From Providencia alcalifaciens (GTDB lineage: Bacteria; Pseudomonadota; Gammaproteobacteria; Enterobacterales; Enterobacteriaceae), in contig NZ_OU659204.1 in NCBI RefSeq assembly GCF_915403165.1, positions 3,286,001-3,350,000 of the forward strand: a stretch of 64,000 nucleotides of DNA, read 5' to 3'. Below are positions 1 to 9,031 of this stretch, piece by piece. Position 1 is the first letter of the stretch. Each line of letters starts with the position of its first letter. Position numbers and translations under genes: made by a program. Under the pieces are notes generated by a model that made no database searches, had not been told where the DNA came from, and was given only the letters and a program-made list of their open reading frames with translations.

Positions 1-133
1 AGAAAAAAATGCATTTTTACAAATTAATTACATAAGTAATAGCGTGAATACCATTCTGGCGTCAATGAAAACGATTTTACCTGTGTGTAAATTAAAAAAA
101 ACACTTATTTAATCATAAAATTAGGGGTGGATC

Positions 134-1114
134 ATGAAAGCGCTCGTTTTACAGCAACAAGACGATAAAATCGTCCCTGAAATCCTCAATGTACCTACTG
201 AGTCATTACCCGCCGGCGATGTCATCGTCGATATTCACTGGTCGACAATTAACTATAAAGATGCGCTAGCTATTAATGGAAAAGCTGGCGTTGTCCGTCA
301 ATATCCAATGGTACCTGGAATTGATTTCTCAGGTATCGTTCATCACAGTGAAGATCCCCGTTTTCATATTGGCCAACACGTACTATTAACCGGATGGGGA
401 GTTGGAGAAACACATTGGGGTGGACTCGCCACCCAAGCAAAAGTCCCCGCCGATTATTTAACACCGCTTCCTGAAGCATTATCACTGAAGCATGCCATGA
501 CCATCGGCACCGCTGGGTTTACCGCCATGTTGTGCGTAAACGCCCTTGAAGATGCAGGGATCACCCCTGAAAGTGGCGAAATTGTAGTGAGTGGTGCCAG
601 CGGTGGTGTCGGTAGTGTCGCCACCCAATTGCTTTCTTTATTAGGCTATCACGTTGTGGCGATTTCAGGCCGCGCAGAAAATCACGACTATTTACTGAAA
701 ATGGGTGCGAAGAGCGTGCTACCTCGCAGCGAGTTTACTCATCCAGCCAAACCGCTTGATAAACAGCGTTGGGCTGGTGCTATCGACACTGTTGGTGGTG
801 ACGTGCTGGCCAATATCTTGGCGCAAGTGAACTATAATGGCGCTGTGGCTGCATGTGGGCTGGCAGGCGGGTTCTCCCTTCCTACAACAGTTATGCCGTT
901 TATTTTACGCAATATTCGTCTACAGGGGGTTGATTCAGTTTACTACCCTGCGGCAAAACGCCCAAAAGTGTGGGAACGCTTAGCGCAACTCTTACCTGAT
1001 GCGTTTTATGAGCAAGTTAGCTGCGAAATTTCATTAGAAGAGTGTGTCGAGCACGCAAAAAAACTCTTAAAAAACGAAGTCACTGGGCGTACCCTAGTAA
1101 ACCTTCAAAATTAA
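134..1114 (+). CDS. acuI: Acrylyl-CoA reductase (AcuI/YhdH family), MDR superfamily
   Basis: NADPH-dependent reductase of the medium-chain dehydrogenase/reductase superfamily; family members reduce acrylyl-CoA to propionyl-CoA, a cytosolic detoxification step. The 326-residue protein has the family's usual length. An N-terminal GroES-like fold carries the STINYKD segment (37-43), and the Rossmann domain has the nucleotide loop GASGGVG (154-160). No zinc-binding cysteine pattern is visible, as expected for the quinone-reductase-like branch. GGGTGG lies just before the start. It stands alone, 234 bp ahead of aroQ. Its position before the acc block matches yhdH in other enterobacteria, so the family call is firm; the exact substrate is by homology. 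Confidence 0.9.
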   Translation: MKALVLQQQDDKIVPEILNVPTESLPAGDVIVDIHWSTINYKDALAINGKAGVVRQYPMVPGIDFSGIVHHSEDPRFHIGQHVLLTGWGVGETHWGGLATQAKVPADYLTPLPEALSLKHAMTIGTAGFTAMLCVNALEDAGITPESGEIVVSGASGGVGSVATQLLSLLGYHVVAISGRAENHDYLLKMGAKSVLPRSEFTHPAKPLDKQRWAGAIDTVGGDVLANILAQVNYNGAVAACGLAGGFSLPTTVMPFILRNIRLQGVDSVYYPAAKRPKVWERLAQLLPDAFYEQVSCEISLEECVEHAKKLLKNEVTGRTLVNLQN

Positions 1115-1348
1115 ATCATCAACACGCGTGATTGTGTCGCCACAATGTGGATTACGGCACAATTTATAAAATAAATTCGGGTAATTTCTCTGATAAGACC
1201 AGTATTTTGCTGCTATATGCAACGAAATAATTATAATGCTGTTCCTTGTCAGCGAAAAATCTATTTATTTTTATGATAAAAGATGACAAACCGTCGACAT
1301 CGCGTTATGTTGTCAGATTATTGATATATCGTCGGAGTTAGCAACACA

Positions 1349-1813
1349 ATGACAGAAGATATTCATATTTTGCTCCTTAACGGGCCGAACCTAAACATGC
1401 TAGGTTCTAGAGAACCGGATAAATACGGGCCTCGCCCTCTAACTGAAATTGTATCGAACTTGATGCAAGAAGCAGAAAACTTAGGCGTGAAGTTGAGCCA
1501 TTTTCAGTCAAATGCAGAGCATGAACTTATCGATAGAATTCATGCAGCACAAGGTAACGTTGATTATATAATAATCAACCCAGCCGCATTCACGCATACC
1601 AGTGTTGCTTTGCGAGATGCGCTATTGGCAGTTTGTATCCCGTTTATCGAGATCCACCTGTCTAATATTTATGCGAGAGAACCCTTTCGTCATCACTCTT
1701 ATTTCTCCGATATGTCTAATGGAGTTATTTGTGGTCTTGGCGCAGATGGTTACAGTTTTGCATTACAAGCCGCGGTTAACCGTGTGCGACTAATTAATTC
1801 AATCCAAATATAA
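1349..1813 (+). CDS. aroQ: Type II 3-dehydroquinate dehydratase
   Basis: Converts 3-dehydroquinate to 3-dehydroshikimate in the shikimate pathway; a small dodecameric cytosolic enzyme. The 154 residues match the type II family. The N-terminal NGPNLNMLG loop (11-19) is followed by R21 and Y26 of the active-site lid, then N77 and H83 (NPAAFTHTS) and the EIHLSN strand (101-106). It lies 18 bp upstream of accB on the same strand, so the two are probably co-transcribed, linking aromatic and fatty-acid precursor synthesis. E. coli uses the unrelated type I enzyme AroD, so aroQ here points to the Yersinia/Morganellaceae side of the order. Start ATG at 1349 is preceded by CGGAG. Confidence 0.96.
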   Translation: MTEDIHILLLNGPNLNMLGSREPDKYGPRPLTEIVSNLMQEAENLGVKLSHFQSNAEHELIDRIHAAQGNVDYIIINPAAFTHTSVALRDALLAVCIPFIEIHLSNIYAREPFRHHSYFSDMSNGVICGLGADGYSFALQAAVNRVRLINSIQI

Positions 1814-1831
1814 GAGTACGGAATCATATCC

Positions 1832-2302
1832 ATGGATATTCGTAAAATTAAAAAGCTGATCGAACTTGTTGAAGAATCTGGCATTTCTGAACTGGAAATT
1901 TCTGAAGGTGAAGAGTCAGTACGTATCAGTCGTGTATCACCAGCATCTCAAATGATGGCTGCACCTCAACAGTTCTACCCAGCACCAGTTGCTCAACAAC
2001 CTGCATTAGCTAACGCAGTTGCTCCAGCACAAGAAGCAGCAGCTCCAGCAGCACCTGCGGCAGTTTCTGGTCACCAAGTTCGTTCACCAATGGTTGGTAC
2101 TTTCTACCGCTCACCAAGCCCAGAAGCGAAACCATTCGTAGAAGTTGGTCAAACTGTTAAAGTTGGCGATCCTCTTTGCATCGTAGAAGCGATGAAAATG
2201 ATGAACCAAATCGAAGCAGATAAAGCTGGTGTTGTTAAAGCTATTTTGTTGCAAAACGGTGATGCAATAGAATTTGACGAGCCATTAGTTGTCATCGAAT
2301 AA
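1832..2302 (+). CDS. accB: Biotin carboxyl carrier protein of acetyl-CoA carboxylase
   Basis: Carries the biotin that shuttles carboxylate between biotin carboxylase (AccC) and the carboxyltransferase AccAD in the first committed step of fatty acid synthesis. The 156-residue protein has an N-terminal AccC/dimer region (1-40), an Ala/Pro/Gln-rich flexible linker (about 42-78) and a biotinyl domain from about 80. The biotin acceptor is K122 in the EAMKMMN motif. It is followed by accC after only 12 bp. Length and layout are those of the enterobacterial protein. Confidence 0.98.
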   Translation: MDIRKIKKLIELVEESGISELEISEGEESVRISRVSPASQMMAAPQQFYPAPVAQQPALANAVAPAQEAAAPAAPAAVSGHQVRSPMVGTFYRSPSPEAKPFVEVGQTVKVGDPLCIVEAMKMMNQIEADKAGVVKAILLQNGDAIEFDEPLVVIE

Positions 2303-2314
2303 CGAGGCGTTTCC

Positions 2315-3661
2315 ATGCTGGAAAAAATTGTTATCGCTAACCGTGGGGAAATTGCACTGCGTATTTTGCGTGCATGTAAAGAACTCGGCATCGAAACTGT
2401 TGCGGTTCACTCCACGGCAGATAGAGATTTAAAACACGTGTTGCTGGCAGACGAAACTATTTGTATTGGTCCAGCAGCATCGGCAAAAAGCTACTTGAAT
2501 GTCCCTGCAATCATTGCAGCGGCTGAAATTTCAGGCGCGCAAGCGATTCACCCAGGATACGGTTTCCTGTCTGAAAACGCTGACTTTGCAGAACAAGTAG
2601 AACAATCAGGCTTCATTTTTATCGGCCCAAAAGCTGAAACCATCCGCCTAATGGGTGATAAAGTTTCGGCGATTAGCGCGATGAAAAAAGCAGGTGTTCC
2701 ATGTGTACCAGGCTCTGATGGTCCACTAGGTAACGACACTGAAAAGAACAAAACAATTGCTAAACGTATCGGCTTTCCAGTTATCATCAAAGCATCTGGT
2801 GGTGGTGGTGGTCGTGGTATGCGTGTGGTTCGTAATGAGAAAGATTTAGAATCTTCCATTAACCTGACCCGTGCAGAAGCAAAAGCCGCATTCAACAATG
2901 ACATGGTTTACATGGAAAAATTCCTTGAAAACCCACGTCACGTTGAAATCCAAGTGATGGCAGATGGTCAAGGTCATGCTGTTTATTTAGCAGAACGTGA
3001 CTGTTCAATGCAGCGCCGCCACCAAAAAGTGGTTGAAGAAGCACCAGCGCCGGGGATCACCCCAGAAATTCGCCGTAATATTGGTGAACGCTGTGCGAAA
3101 GCTTGTATCGAAATCGGCTATCGTGGTGCAGGTACTTTTGAGTTCTTATTTGAAAACGGCGAATTCTATTTCATTGAAATGAACACCCGTATTCAGGTTG
3201 AGCACCCAGTGACCGAAATGATCACCGGCGTTGACTTAATCAAAGAACAGCTGCGTGTAGCATCCGGTTTAGCATTATCTGTGACTCAGGATCAGATCAA
3301 TGTTCACGGTCACGCGATTGAGTGTCGTATCAACGCAGAAGACCCGCACACATTCCTGCCAAGCCCAGGTAAAATCACCCGTTTCCACTCTCCGGGTGGC
3401 TTCGGTGTTCGTTGGGAATCTCATATTTACGCAGGCTACTCTGTTCCTCCGTACTATGACTCAATGATCGGTAAATTAATCACTTACGGTGAAACTCGTG
3501 AAATCGCGATTGCTCGTATGAAGAATGCGCTGAACGAATTAATCATCGATGGGATTAAAACCAACATCGAATTACAACAGATGATCATGAATGATGAAAA
3601 CTTTGCCAAAGGTGGAACCAATATCCACTATTTGGAGAAAAAACTCGGTATTCAAGAATAA
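2315..3661 (+). CDS. accC: Biotin carboxylase subunit of acetyl-CoA carboxylase
   Basis: ATP-grasp enzyme that carboxylates the biotin on AccB using bicarbonate and ATP. The 448 residues match the E. coli length. Visible motifs are the N-terminal [11 protein letters not shown] segment, the glycine-rich ATP-binding loop GGGGGRGMR (162-170) and the [14 protein letters not shown] catalytic segment near residue 290 with the conserved Arg and Glu. It is the last gene of the aroQ-accB-accC run; a strong intrinsic terminator follows 35 bp after the stop. Confidence 0.98.
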   Translation: MLEKIVIANRGEIALRILRACKELGIETVAVHSTADRDLKHVLLADETICIGPAASAKSYLNVPAIIAAAEISGAQAIHPGYGFLSENADFAEQVEQSGFIFIGPKAETIRLMGDKVSAISAMKKAGVPCVPGSDGPLGNDTEKNKTIAKRIGFPVIIKASGGGGGRGMRVVRNEKDLESSINLTRAEAKAAFNNDMVYMEKFLENPRHVEIQVMADGQGHAVYLAERDCSMQRRHQKVVEEAPAPGITPEIRRNIGERCAKACIEIGYRGAGTFEFLFENGEFYFIEMNTRIQVEHPVTEMITGVDLIKEQLRVASGLALSVTQDQINVHGHAIECRINAEDPHTFLPSPGKITRFHSPGGFGVRWESHIYAGYSVPPYYDSMIGKLITYGETREIAIARMKNALNELIIDGIKTNIELQQMIMNDENFAKGGTNIHYLEKKLGIQE

Positions 3662-3696
3662 TTCACTGAATAATCGACATTTTCGTCATTAAAAAC

Positions 3697-3729
3697 AAAT
3701 ACCGGAAAGTCAATTTCCGGTATTTTTTT
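3697..3729 (+). terminator. Rho-independent terminator after accC
   Basis: A perfect 10-bp stem, ATACCGGAAA with TTTCCGGTAT, has a 5-nt loop and is followed directly by a run of T. It ends the aroQ-accBC unit and separates it from yhdT-panF. Confidence 0.9.
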
Positions 3730-3837
3730 GCCTATAAATGGCAGGATTATCGGTTTTATTACGCTATTTTTCACACTCCCCCTTCAGATTGTCGTACAAT
3801 CCCCGATTATTTTTGTCAACATGAGGAGGAAAAGCGG

Positions 3838-4080
3838 ATGGACAAACGTTTTCTTCAATCAAACAGGGAAGCTCGTTGGGCGCTATATCTGACTATTGCC
3901 TACATGATAGGTTGGGTACTTTGTGCTTATCTACCCAGTAATACACTTGGAGTTACCGGGTTACCGTTATGGTTTGAATGGTCATGTCTGATTCTCCCTA
4001 TCATCTTTATTTTGCTATGCATCATGATGGTTAAACTCATATTCAAAGATATCTCGTTGGAGGAGAAAGATGCAGACTGA
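3838..4080 (+). CDS. yhdT: YhdT family small inner-membrane protein (DUF997)
   Basis: 80-residue protein with two hydrophobic helices (about 17-35 and 47-68) and a charged C-terminus. It belongs to the YhdT family that always precedes panF in enterobacteria; its function is unknown, but conserved pairing suggests a role as partner of the pantothenate transporter. It has a strong ribosome binding site (GAGGAGG region) and its 3' end overlaps the panF start by 11 bp, implying translational coupling. Confidence 0.9.
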   Translation: MDKRFLQSNREARWALYLTIAYMIGWVLCAYLPSNTLGVTGLPLWFEWSCLILPIIFILLCIMMVKLIFKDISLEEKDAD

Positions 4081-5530
4081 AGTTCTCCTGCCCTTAATCG
4101 GCTATCTGCTCCTCGTTTTTCTCCTTTCGCTCTACGCTTATAAAAAACGCACGAAAGGCGAATTTCTTAACGAATATTTCCTAGGTAATCGCTCGATGGG
4201 CGGCTTTGTCTTAGCCATGACTATCACCGCGACTTACATTAGCGCTAGCTCTTTTATTGGAGGCCCCGGTGCCGCCTACAAATACGGGCTAGGCTGGGTA
4301 CTCCTTGCCATGATCCAACTGCCTGCGATCTGGCTCTCTCTGGGCGTGCTTGGCAAAAAATTTGCTATCTTAGCTCGCCGCTATAATGCCGTAACCCTTA
4401 ACGACATGCTATATGCCCGCTACCAAAGCCGTTTTCTCGTTTGGTTTGCCAGTGTCAGTTTGTTGGTGGCTTTCTTTGGCGCTATGACTGTACAGTTTAT
4501 CGGTGGCGCTCGATTACTCGAAACCGCAGCCGGCATACCTTACACCTACGGACTCGTTATTTTTGGCGTCTCTATTGCGCTGTATACCGCTATCGGCGGC
4601 TTCCGAGCCAGTGTGCTTAATGATGCCTTACAAGGGCTTGTGATGCTGCTTGGAACGGTAATTTTATTGGTGGCGATTATCTATCACGCAGGTGGCTTAC
4701 CGGCTGCCGTGGAAAAAATGCATGCTATCGACCCGAAATTGGTCTCCCCTGAAGGAGCGAATGACATCCTCAGCGGACCATTCATGGCCTCATTCTGGGT
4801 ATTAGTCTGTTTTGGGGTTATCGGATTACCGCATACCGCAGTGCGTTGTATTTCCTACAAAGACAGCAAAGCCGTCCATAAAGGTATTATTCTTGGCACC
4901 ATTGTGATGGCAATATTGATGTTTGGTATGCACTTCGCCGGTGCCTTGGGGCGTGCCATACTACCGGATTTAACCATTCCAGACCAAGTGATCCCAACCT
5001 TGATGGTTCAGGTTCTTCCTCCATTTGCTGCGGGGATTTTCCTGGCAGCACCAATGGCCGCAATTATGTCCACCATTAACGCCCAGTTACTGCAATCTTC
5101 GGCGACGATCGTGAAAGATATCTACCTTAATGCAGCACCTGAGCAAATTAAAAATGAGAAAAAACTGGCACGAATTTCCAGCTTCTCAACCTTAATTTTA
5201 GGTGCGTTATTACTAATTGCAGCATGGAACCCACCACAAATGATTATCTGGTTGAATTTACTGGCATTTGGTGGATTAGAAGCCGTATTCCTATGGCCAC
5301 TGGTTCTCGGATTATATTGGGAAAAAGCTAACGGCACTGGTGCTCTGAGCGGTATGATTGTGGGTGGCGTTTGCTACGCCATTTTCGCCTCATTCAAAAT
5401 TGAAATTATGGGCTTCCACGCCATTGTGCCATCACTGATTCTGAGCCTAATTGCCTTTTTGGTTGGTAATCTTTTTGGCAAAAATCCAGTACAATCAGCA
5501 CCAAACGAACAGGTAACTAGCACTCACTGA
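4070..5530 (+). CDS. panF: Sodium/pantothenate symporter
   Basis: Sodium:solute symporter family (SSSF) permease that imports pantothenate, the coenzyme A precursor. The 486-residue protein has about 13 predicted hydrophobic helices. It contains the family segment around TATYISASSFIGGPGAAY (TM2 region) and the RCISYKDSK loop. Length, sequence and the yhdT-panF-prmA order agree with E. coli PanF. A GGAGGAG ribosome binding site lies inside the end of yhdT. The 436 bp between it and prmA is almost entirely occupied by three ERIC-like repeats. Confidence 0.96.
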   Translation: MQTEVLLPLIGYLLLVFLLSLYAYKKRTKGEFLNEYFLGNRSMGGFVLAMTITATYISASSFIGGPGAAYKYGLGWVLLAMIQLPAIWLSLGVLGKKFAILARRYNAVTLNDMLYARYQSRFLVWFASVSLLVAFFGAMTVQFIGGARLLETAAGIPYTYGLVIFGVSIALYTAIGGFRASVLNDALQGLVMLLGTVILLVAIIYHAGGLPAAVEKMHAIDPKLVSPEGANDILSGPFMASFWVLVCFGVIGLPHTAVRCISYKDSKAVHKGIILGTIVMAILMFGMHFAGALGRAILPDLTIPDQVIPTLMVQVLPPFAAGIFLAAPMAAIMSTINAQLLQSSATIVKDIYLNAAPEQIKNEKKLARISSFSTLILGALLLIAAWNPPQMIIWLNLLAFGGLEAVFLWPLVLGLYWEKANGTGALSGMIVGGVCYAIFASFKIEIMGFHAIVPSLILSLIAFLVGNLFGKNPVQSAPNEQVTSTH

Positions 5531-5566
5531 TTTTGGCTTTACCTAATGTGAATGAACAAATGCAAT

Positions 5567-5950
5567 GCTCTAAATTATTCGCGTCATAGCTAGGCGGCAA
5601 ACAAGCTAATCCCTAGGAGCATACACAAGTATGTGACTAGGGTTAGCGAGCGCAGCCAACAACGCTATGGCGTGAAGAATGACGAACATTTTAGTGCTCT
5701 AAATAATTCGCGTTATAGCTAGGCGGCAAACGAGCTAATCCCTAGGAGCATGCATAAGTATGTGACTAGGGTTAGCGAGCGCAGCCAACAACGCTATGGC
5801 GTGAAGAATGACGAACATTTTAGTGCTCTAAATAATTCGCGTTATAGCTAGGCGGCAAACGAGCTAATCCCTAGGAGCATGCATAAGTATGTGACTAGGG
5901 TTAGCGAGCGCAGCCAACAACGCTATAACGTGAAGTATAACGAGCATTTT
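5567..5950 (+). repeat. Tandem array of three ERIC-like repeats
   Basis: Three nearly identical units begin at 5567, 5696 and 5825, a strict 129-bp period; the last is about 126 bp. Each unit is a long imperfect palindrome with ends TTCGCGTTATAGC and GCTATAACGTGAA (best in unit 3) and an inner stem CTAATCCCTAG / CTAGGGTTAG. The central part resembles the enterobacterial repetitive intergenic consensus: AAGTATGTGACTAGGG and TTAGCGAGCGCAGCC correspond to the conserved ERIC2 half, and AATCCCTAGGAGC to the ERIC1 half. ERIC elements are about 127 bp, transcribed but non-coding. The array fills the panF-prmA gap and ends 16 bp before prmA. Confidence 0.85.
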
Positions 5951-5966
5951 AAAAGAGAAAAAAACG

Positions 5967-6851
5967 ATGCCTTGGATACAAATCAGACTAAACTCAAACG
6001 CAAAAGACGCAGAAGCCCTTGGCGATGAACTCATGGAAACAGGCTCCGTGTCCGTCACTTTCCAAGACAGTCACGACACCCCTGTTTTCGAACCACTTCC
6101 AGGGGAAACTCGCCTGTGGGGCGATACCGATGTTATTGGTCTATATGACGCTGAAACCGATATGAAATGGGTGGTCGCTCAGTTAGAAAATAGCCCATTA
6201 CTCGGCGCTGGCTTCGTTCATAAAATCGAACAAATCGAAGATAAAGACTGGGAGCGCGAATGGATGGATAACTTCCACCCAATGCGTTTTGGTCAGCGTT
6301 TATGGATTTGCCCTAGCTGGCGTGATGTACCAGATCCAACCGCAGTTAACGTGATGTTGGATCCCGGATTAGCATTCGGTACTGGTACTCATCCAACAAC
6401 CTCACTATGCCTTGAGTGGCTGGATGGGTTGGATCTTGAAGGCAAAACCGTTATCGATTTCGGTTGCGGATCGGGGATCTTAGCTATCGCAGCATTAAAA
6501 CTCGGTGCAGCGCGTGCGATCGGGATCGATATTGATCCACAAGCTATCCTCGCCAGCCGTGATAATGCGCAGCGTAACGGCGTCTCAGAGCGTCTGTCGC
6601 TCTATTTACCCAAAGACCAACCTCAAGACCTTCAGGCTGATGTCGTGGTCGCTAACATCCTTGCAGGCCCACTACGTGAGCTTGCACCAATGATCAGTGT
6701 ACTGCCGCGTGCCGGTGGTCATTTAGGCCTATCTGGCGTGTTAGCCAGCCAAGCTGAAGGCGTTGCTGATGCTTATCGTGCAAGCTTTAATATTGACCCT
6801 GTTGCAGAGAAAGATGAGTGGTGCCGTATCACTGGTGTCAAGCATTTTTAA
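5967..6851 (+). CDS. prmA: Ribosomal protein L11 methyltransferase
   Basis: S-adenosylmethionine-dependent enzyme that trimethylates lysines and the N-terminus of ribosomal protein L11. The 294 residues match the family. There is an N-terminal L11-recognition domain, then a class I methyltransferase domain with AdoMet motif DFGCGSG (164-170), an FGTGTHPTT segment (137-145) and the NILAGPL post-motif. It sits between panF and dusB-fis as in E. coli. The ribosome binding site is a weak purine stretch (AAAGAGAA) lying immediately after the last ERIC-like unit, so the repeats may affect its expression. Confidence 0.97.
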   Translation: MPWIQIRLNSNAKDAEALGDELMETGSVSVTFQDSHDTPVFEPLPGETRLWGDTDVIGLYDAETDMKWVVAQLENSPLLGAGFVHKIEQIEDKDWEREWMDNFHPMRFGQRLWICPSWRDVPDPTAVNVMLDPGLAFGTGTHPTTSLCLEWLDGLDLEGKTVIDFGCGSGILAIAALKLGAARAIGIDIDPQAILASRDNAQRNGVSERLSLYLPKDQPQDLQADVVVANILAGPLRELAPMISVLPRAGGHLGLSGVLASQAEGVADAYRASFNIDPVAEKDEWCRITGVKHF

Positions 6852-7113
6852 TGGGTTTGCAGTAAAAATCAAAGAATAATTTCTTTGAAATTAATTGCAG
6901 AATGGATTATCTTATAGCTCAAATATTGCTCAATAGCTGATGATAATCTGTTCTGCTCGAGAAGTGAGTCTTGGATATTCAAAGTAATCGTTATTTTTAG
7001 CTCTCGTTGTTAAAAAACACCTAACAACTTGTTAAGTAACACTAATTTTATTATTTTATAAAAAGTAAGATAAAAAAGTTAGTGATAAATAACCGTTTGC
7101 TCAAAGTTTGTCC

Positions 7114-7150
7114 TTTCATATCTCGTAAAAAATGCGTAATATACGCGCCC
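7114..7150 (+). promoter_or_regulatory. dusB-fis operon promoter with GC-rich discriminator
   Basis: A weak -35 (TTTCAT, 7114-7119) and a -10 TAATAT (7137-7142) with a 17-bp spacer are followed by the GC-rich stretch ACGCGCCC. As I recall it, the E. coli fis promoter has the same layout and very similar sequence from the spacer to the dusB start. There the discriminator makes the promoter sensitive to ppGpp and growth rate, and Fis represses it. Regulation here is inferred from that conservation. Confidence 0.75.
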
Positions 7151-7180
7151 TTGCAGTCACAGTATGGCCCCCATTTAGTT

Positions 7181-8158
7181 ATGCGAATCGGACAATATCA
7201 GTTGAGAAACTGTCTTATTGCTGCCCCCATGGCAGGCATCACAGATAAACCGTTTAGGTCTCTGTGTTATGCGATGGGTGCCGGAATGACGGTATCGGAG
7301 ATGCTTTCTTCTAACCCACAAGTTTGGAAGACGGATAAATCGAGACTCAGGATGGTTCACCGTGATGAACTTGGGGTACGTTCCGTTCAAATAGCTGGCA
7401 ATGATCCCGATGAAATGGCTGCAGCAGCTCAAATTAACGTTGAGAGCGGCGCTCAAATCATTGATATCAATATGGGCTGCCCAGCTAAGAAAGTGAATCG
7501 TAAGCTTGCAGGCTCAGCCTTACTACGTTATCCAGAGATTGTAAAATCAATCCTAGAAACCGTTGTAAACGCTGTGGATGTGCCAGTCACACTGAAAATC
7601 CGTACAGGCTGGTCACCTGAAGAGCGTAACTGCATAGAGATTGCCCAGTTGGCCGAAGATTGTGGTATTCAAGCCCTGACCATTCATGGCAGAACCAAAG
7701 CCTGTTTGTTCAACGGTGAAGCTGAATATGACAACATTCGGGCAGTTAAGCAGACTGTTTCCATTCCGGTTATTGCCAATGGCGACATTACTGACCCGCT
7801 AAAAGCCAGGGCTGTTTTAGACTACACAGGGGCGGATGCCTTGATGGTAGGACGAGCAGCTCAGGGAAGACCTTGGATCTTTCGGGAAATCCAACATTAT
7901 CTGGACACAGGTGAAATATTGCCACCGATGCCAATGGCAGACGTGAAAAGCATTATGTTAGGGCATGTACGGGAACTGCACGACTTTTATGGTCAAGGCA
8001 AGGGAGCCCGTATAGCGCGCAAACATGTTTCTTGGTACTTACAAGAACATGCACCTGATGACCAGTTTCGGCGCTCCTTCAACGCCATTGAGGATGCCAG
8101 CGAACAGCTGGAGGTGTTGGAAGCATTTTTTGAAAATTTTTGCGTAAATAAAAGATAA
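7181..8158 (+). CDS. dusB: tRNA-dihydrouridine synthase B
   Basis: FMN-dependent reduction of uridine to dihydrouridine in tRNA. Start chosen at 7181 ([10 protein letters not shown]) because it matches the E. coli N-terminus; a longer frame from 7082 would begin upstream of the promoter. The resulting 325 residues fit the family (321 in E. coli). A TIM-barrel carries the catalytic [12 protein letters not shown] motif with C100 and the HGRT segment. It is the first gene of the fis operon, 14 bp before fis. Confidence 0.96.
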   Translation: MRIGQYQLRNCLIAAPMAGITDKPFRSLCYAMGAGMTVSEMLSSNPQVWKTDKSRLRMVHRDELGVRSVQIAGNDPDEMAAAAQINVESGAQIIDINMGCPAKKVNRKLAGSALLRYPEIVKSILETVVNAVDVPVTLKIRTGWSPEERNCIEIAQLAEDCGIQALTIHGRTKACLFNGEAEYDNIRAVKQTVSIPVIANGDITDPLKARAVLDYTGADALMVGRAAQGRPWIFREIQHYLDTGEILPPMPMADVKSIMLGHVRELHDFYGQGKGARIARKHVSWYLQEHAPDDQFRRSFNAIEDASEQLEVLEAFFENFCVNKR

Positions 8159-8172
8159 GAGCTGACAGAACT

Positions 8173-8469
8173 ATGTTCGAACAACGCGTAAATTCTGACG
8201 TACTAACCGTTGCTACTGTAAATTCACAAGATCAAGTAACTCAAAAACCGTTACGTGACTCAGTTAAGCAAGCACTGAAGAACTATTTTGCTCAATTAAA
8301 TAATCAAGATGTTAACGATTTATATGAGCTGGTATTGGCTGAGGTAGAACAGCCTTTGTTGGACATGGTTATGCAATATACCCGTGGAAACCAGACCCGT
8401 GCAGCCCTGATGATGGGTATCAACCGCGGAACTCTGCGTAAGAAACTGAAAAAATACGGCATGAACTAA
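8173..8469 (+). CDS. fis: Nucleoid-associated DNA-binding protein Fis
   Basis: Small homodimeric DNA-bending protein that activates rRNA promoters, shapes the nucleoid and assists site-specific inversion. The 98-residue length is exactly that of enterobacterial Fis, and the C-terminal helix-turn-helix (about 74-98, ending [15 protein letters not shown]) is essentially invariant. It is co-transcribed behind dusB from the upstream growth-rate type promoter, and a strong terminator follows. Confidence 0.99.
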   Translation: MFEQRVNSDVLTVATVNSQDQVTQKPLRDSVKQALKNYFAQLNNQDVNDLYELVLAEVEQPLLDMVMQYTRGNQTRAALMMGINRGTLRKKLKKYGMN

Positions 8470-8497
8470 TCCTAGTCGGTTAATGCAGTGTTTTTAG

Positions 8498-8530
8498 AAG
8501 CCCTTTCTGATTTTAGAAAGGGCTTTTTTT
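8498..8530 (+). terminator. Rho-independent terminator after fis
   Basis: An 11-bp stem, AAGCCCTTTCT with AGAAAGGGCTT, has a 6-nt loop and is followed by a run of T. Confidence 0.92.
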
Positions 8531-8961
8531 GTCCCTCTCAATCTGAACATGCATCATCACCTTTCAATAATCACTCTACTTTCTAATACGCAAATCATAT
8601 ATTTTATAAATAAATTCATCTTGTTTTAATCCTAGCTTTTATTCATGAGCATTATCACAATTAATAAAATCCTCGTTTTTAACTCTTGCCATTTTCTATC
8701 TGGATTTATAAATTCAAAAACCTTTCAGCATGCAGAAATAAAAAATAACGAATAAGAGCCACCTATAAAAATTGCAATAATTCAAATGATCACTATTGGC
8801 TTATGAAGTAATTTACTAACAAGATCAATTCAGTATGATAAATAAAATCTTGGCTACTCGATTCTTATCGGGCACCTCTTTTTACAGCTTCCTACCTTTT
8901 TTCTCTCTCTACCTTATTCATTATAAAAATATCAGTGAGATTTATTATCAATAAAACAAAT
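8531..8961. other. AT-rich intergenic region without recognisable gene
   Basis: About 430 bp of AT-rich DNA lies between the converging fis and chemoreceptor terminators. I see no convincing open frame, RNA gene or repeat. Confidence 0.6.
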
Positions 8962-8997
8962 AAAAAACCCAGTACAAATCAGAGTTCATACTGGGTT
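8962..8997 (-). terminator. Rho-independent terminator of the chemoreceptor gene
   Basis: Read on the minus strand, AACCCAGTA pairs with TACTGGGTT (9 bp) and is followed by a T run, 35 bp beyond the chemoreceptor stop. Confidence 0.85.
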
Positions 8998-9031
8998 CAA
9001 CCTACTAAGTTTTCTTGGTAATTAACGTCTA

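Noticed and set aside
5567..5950. Tandem 129-bp repeats as a CRISPR array or insertion sequence
   Set aside because: There are no unique spacers and no transposase; sequence and length fit ERIC-type elements. Small frames crossing the repeats are not supported.
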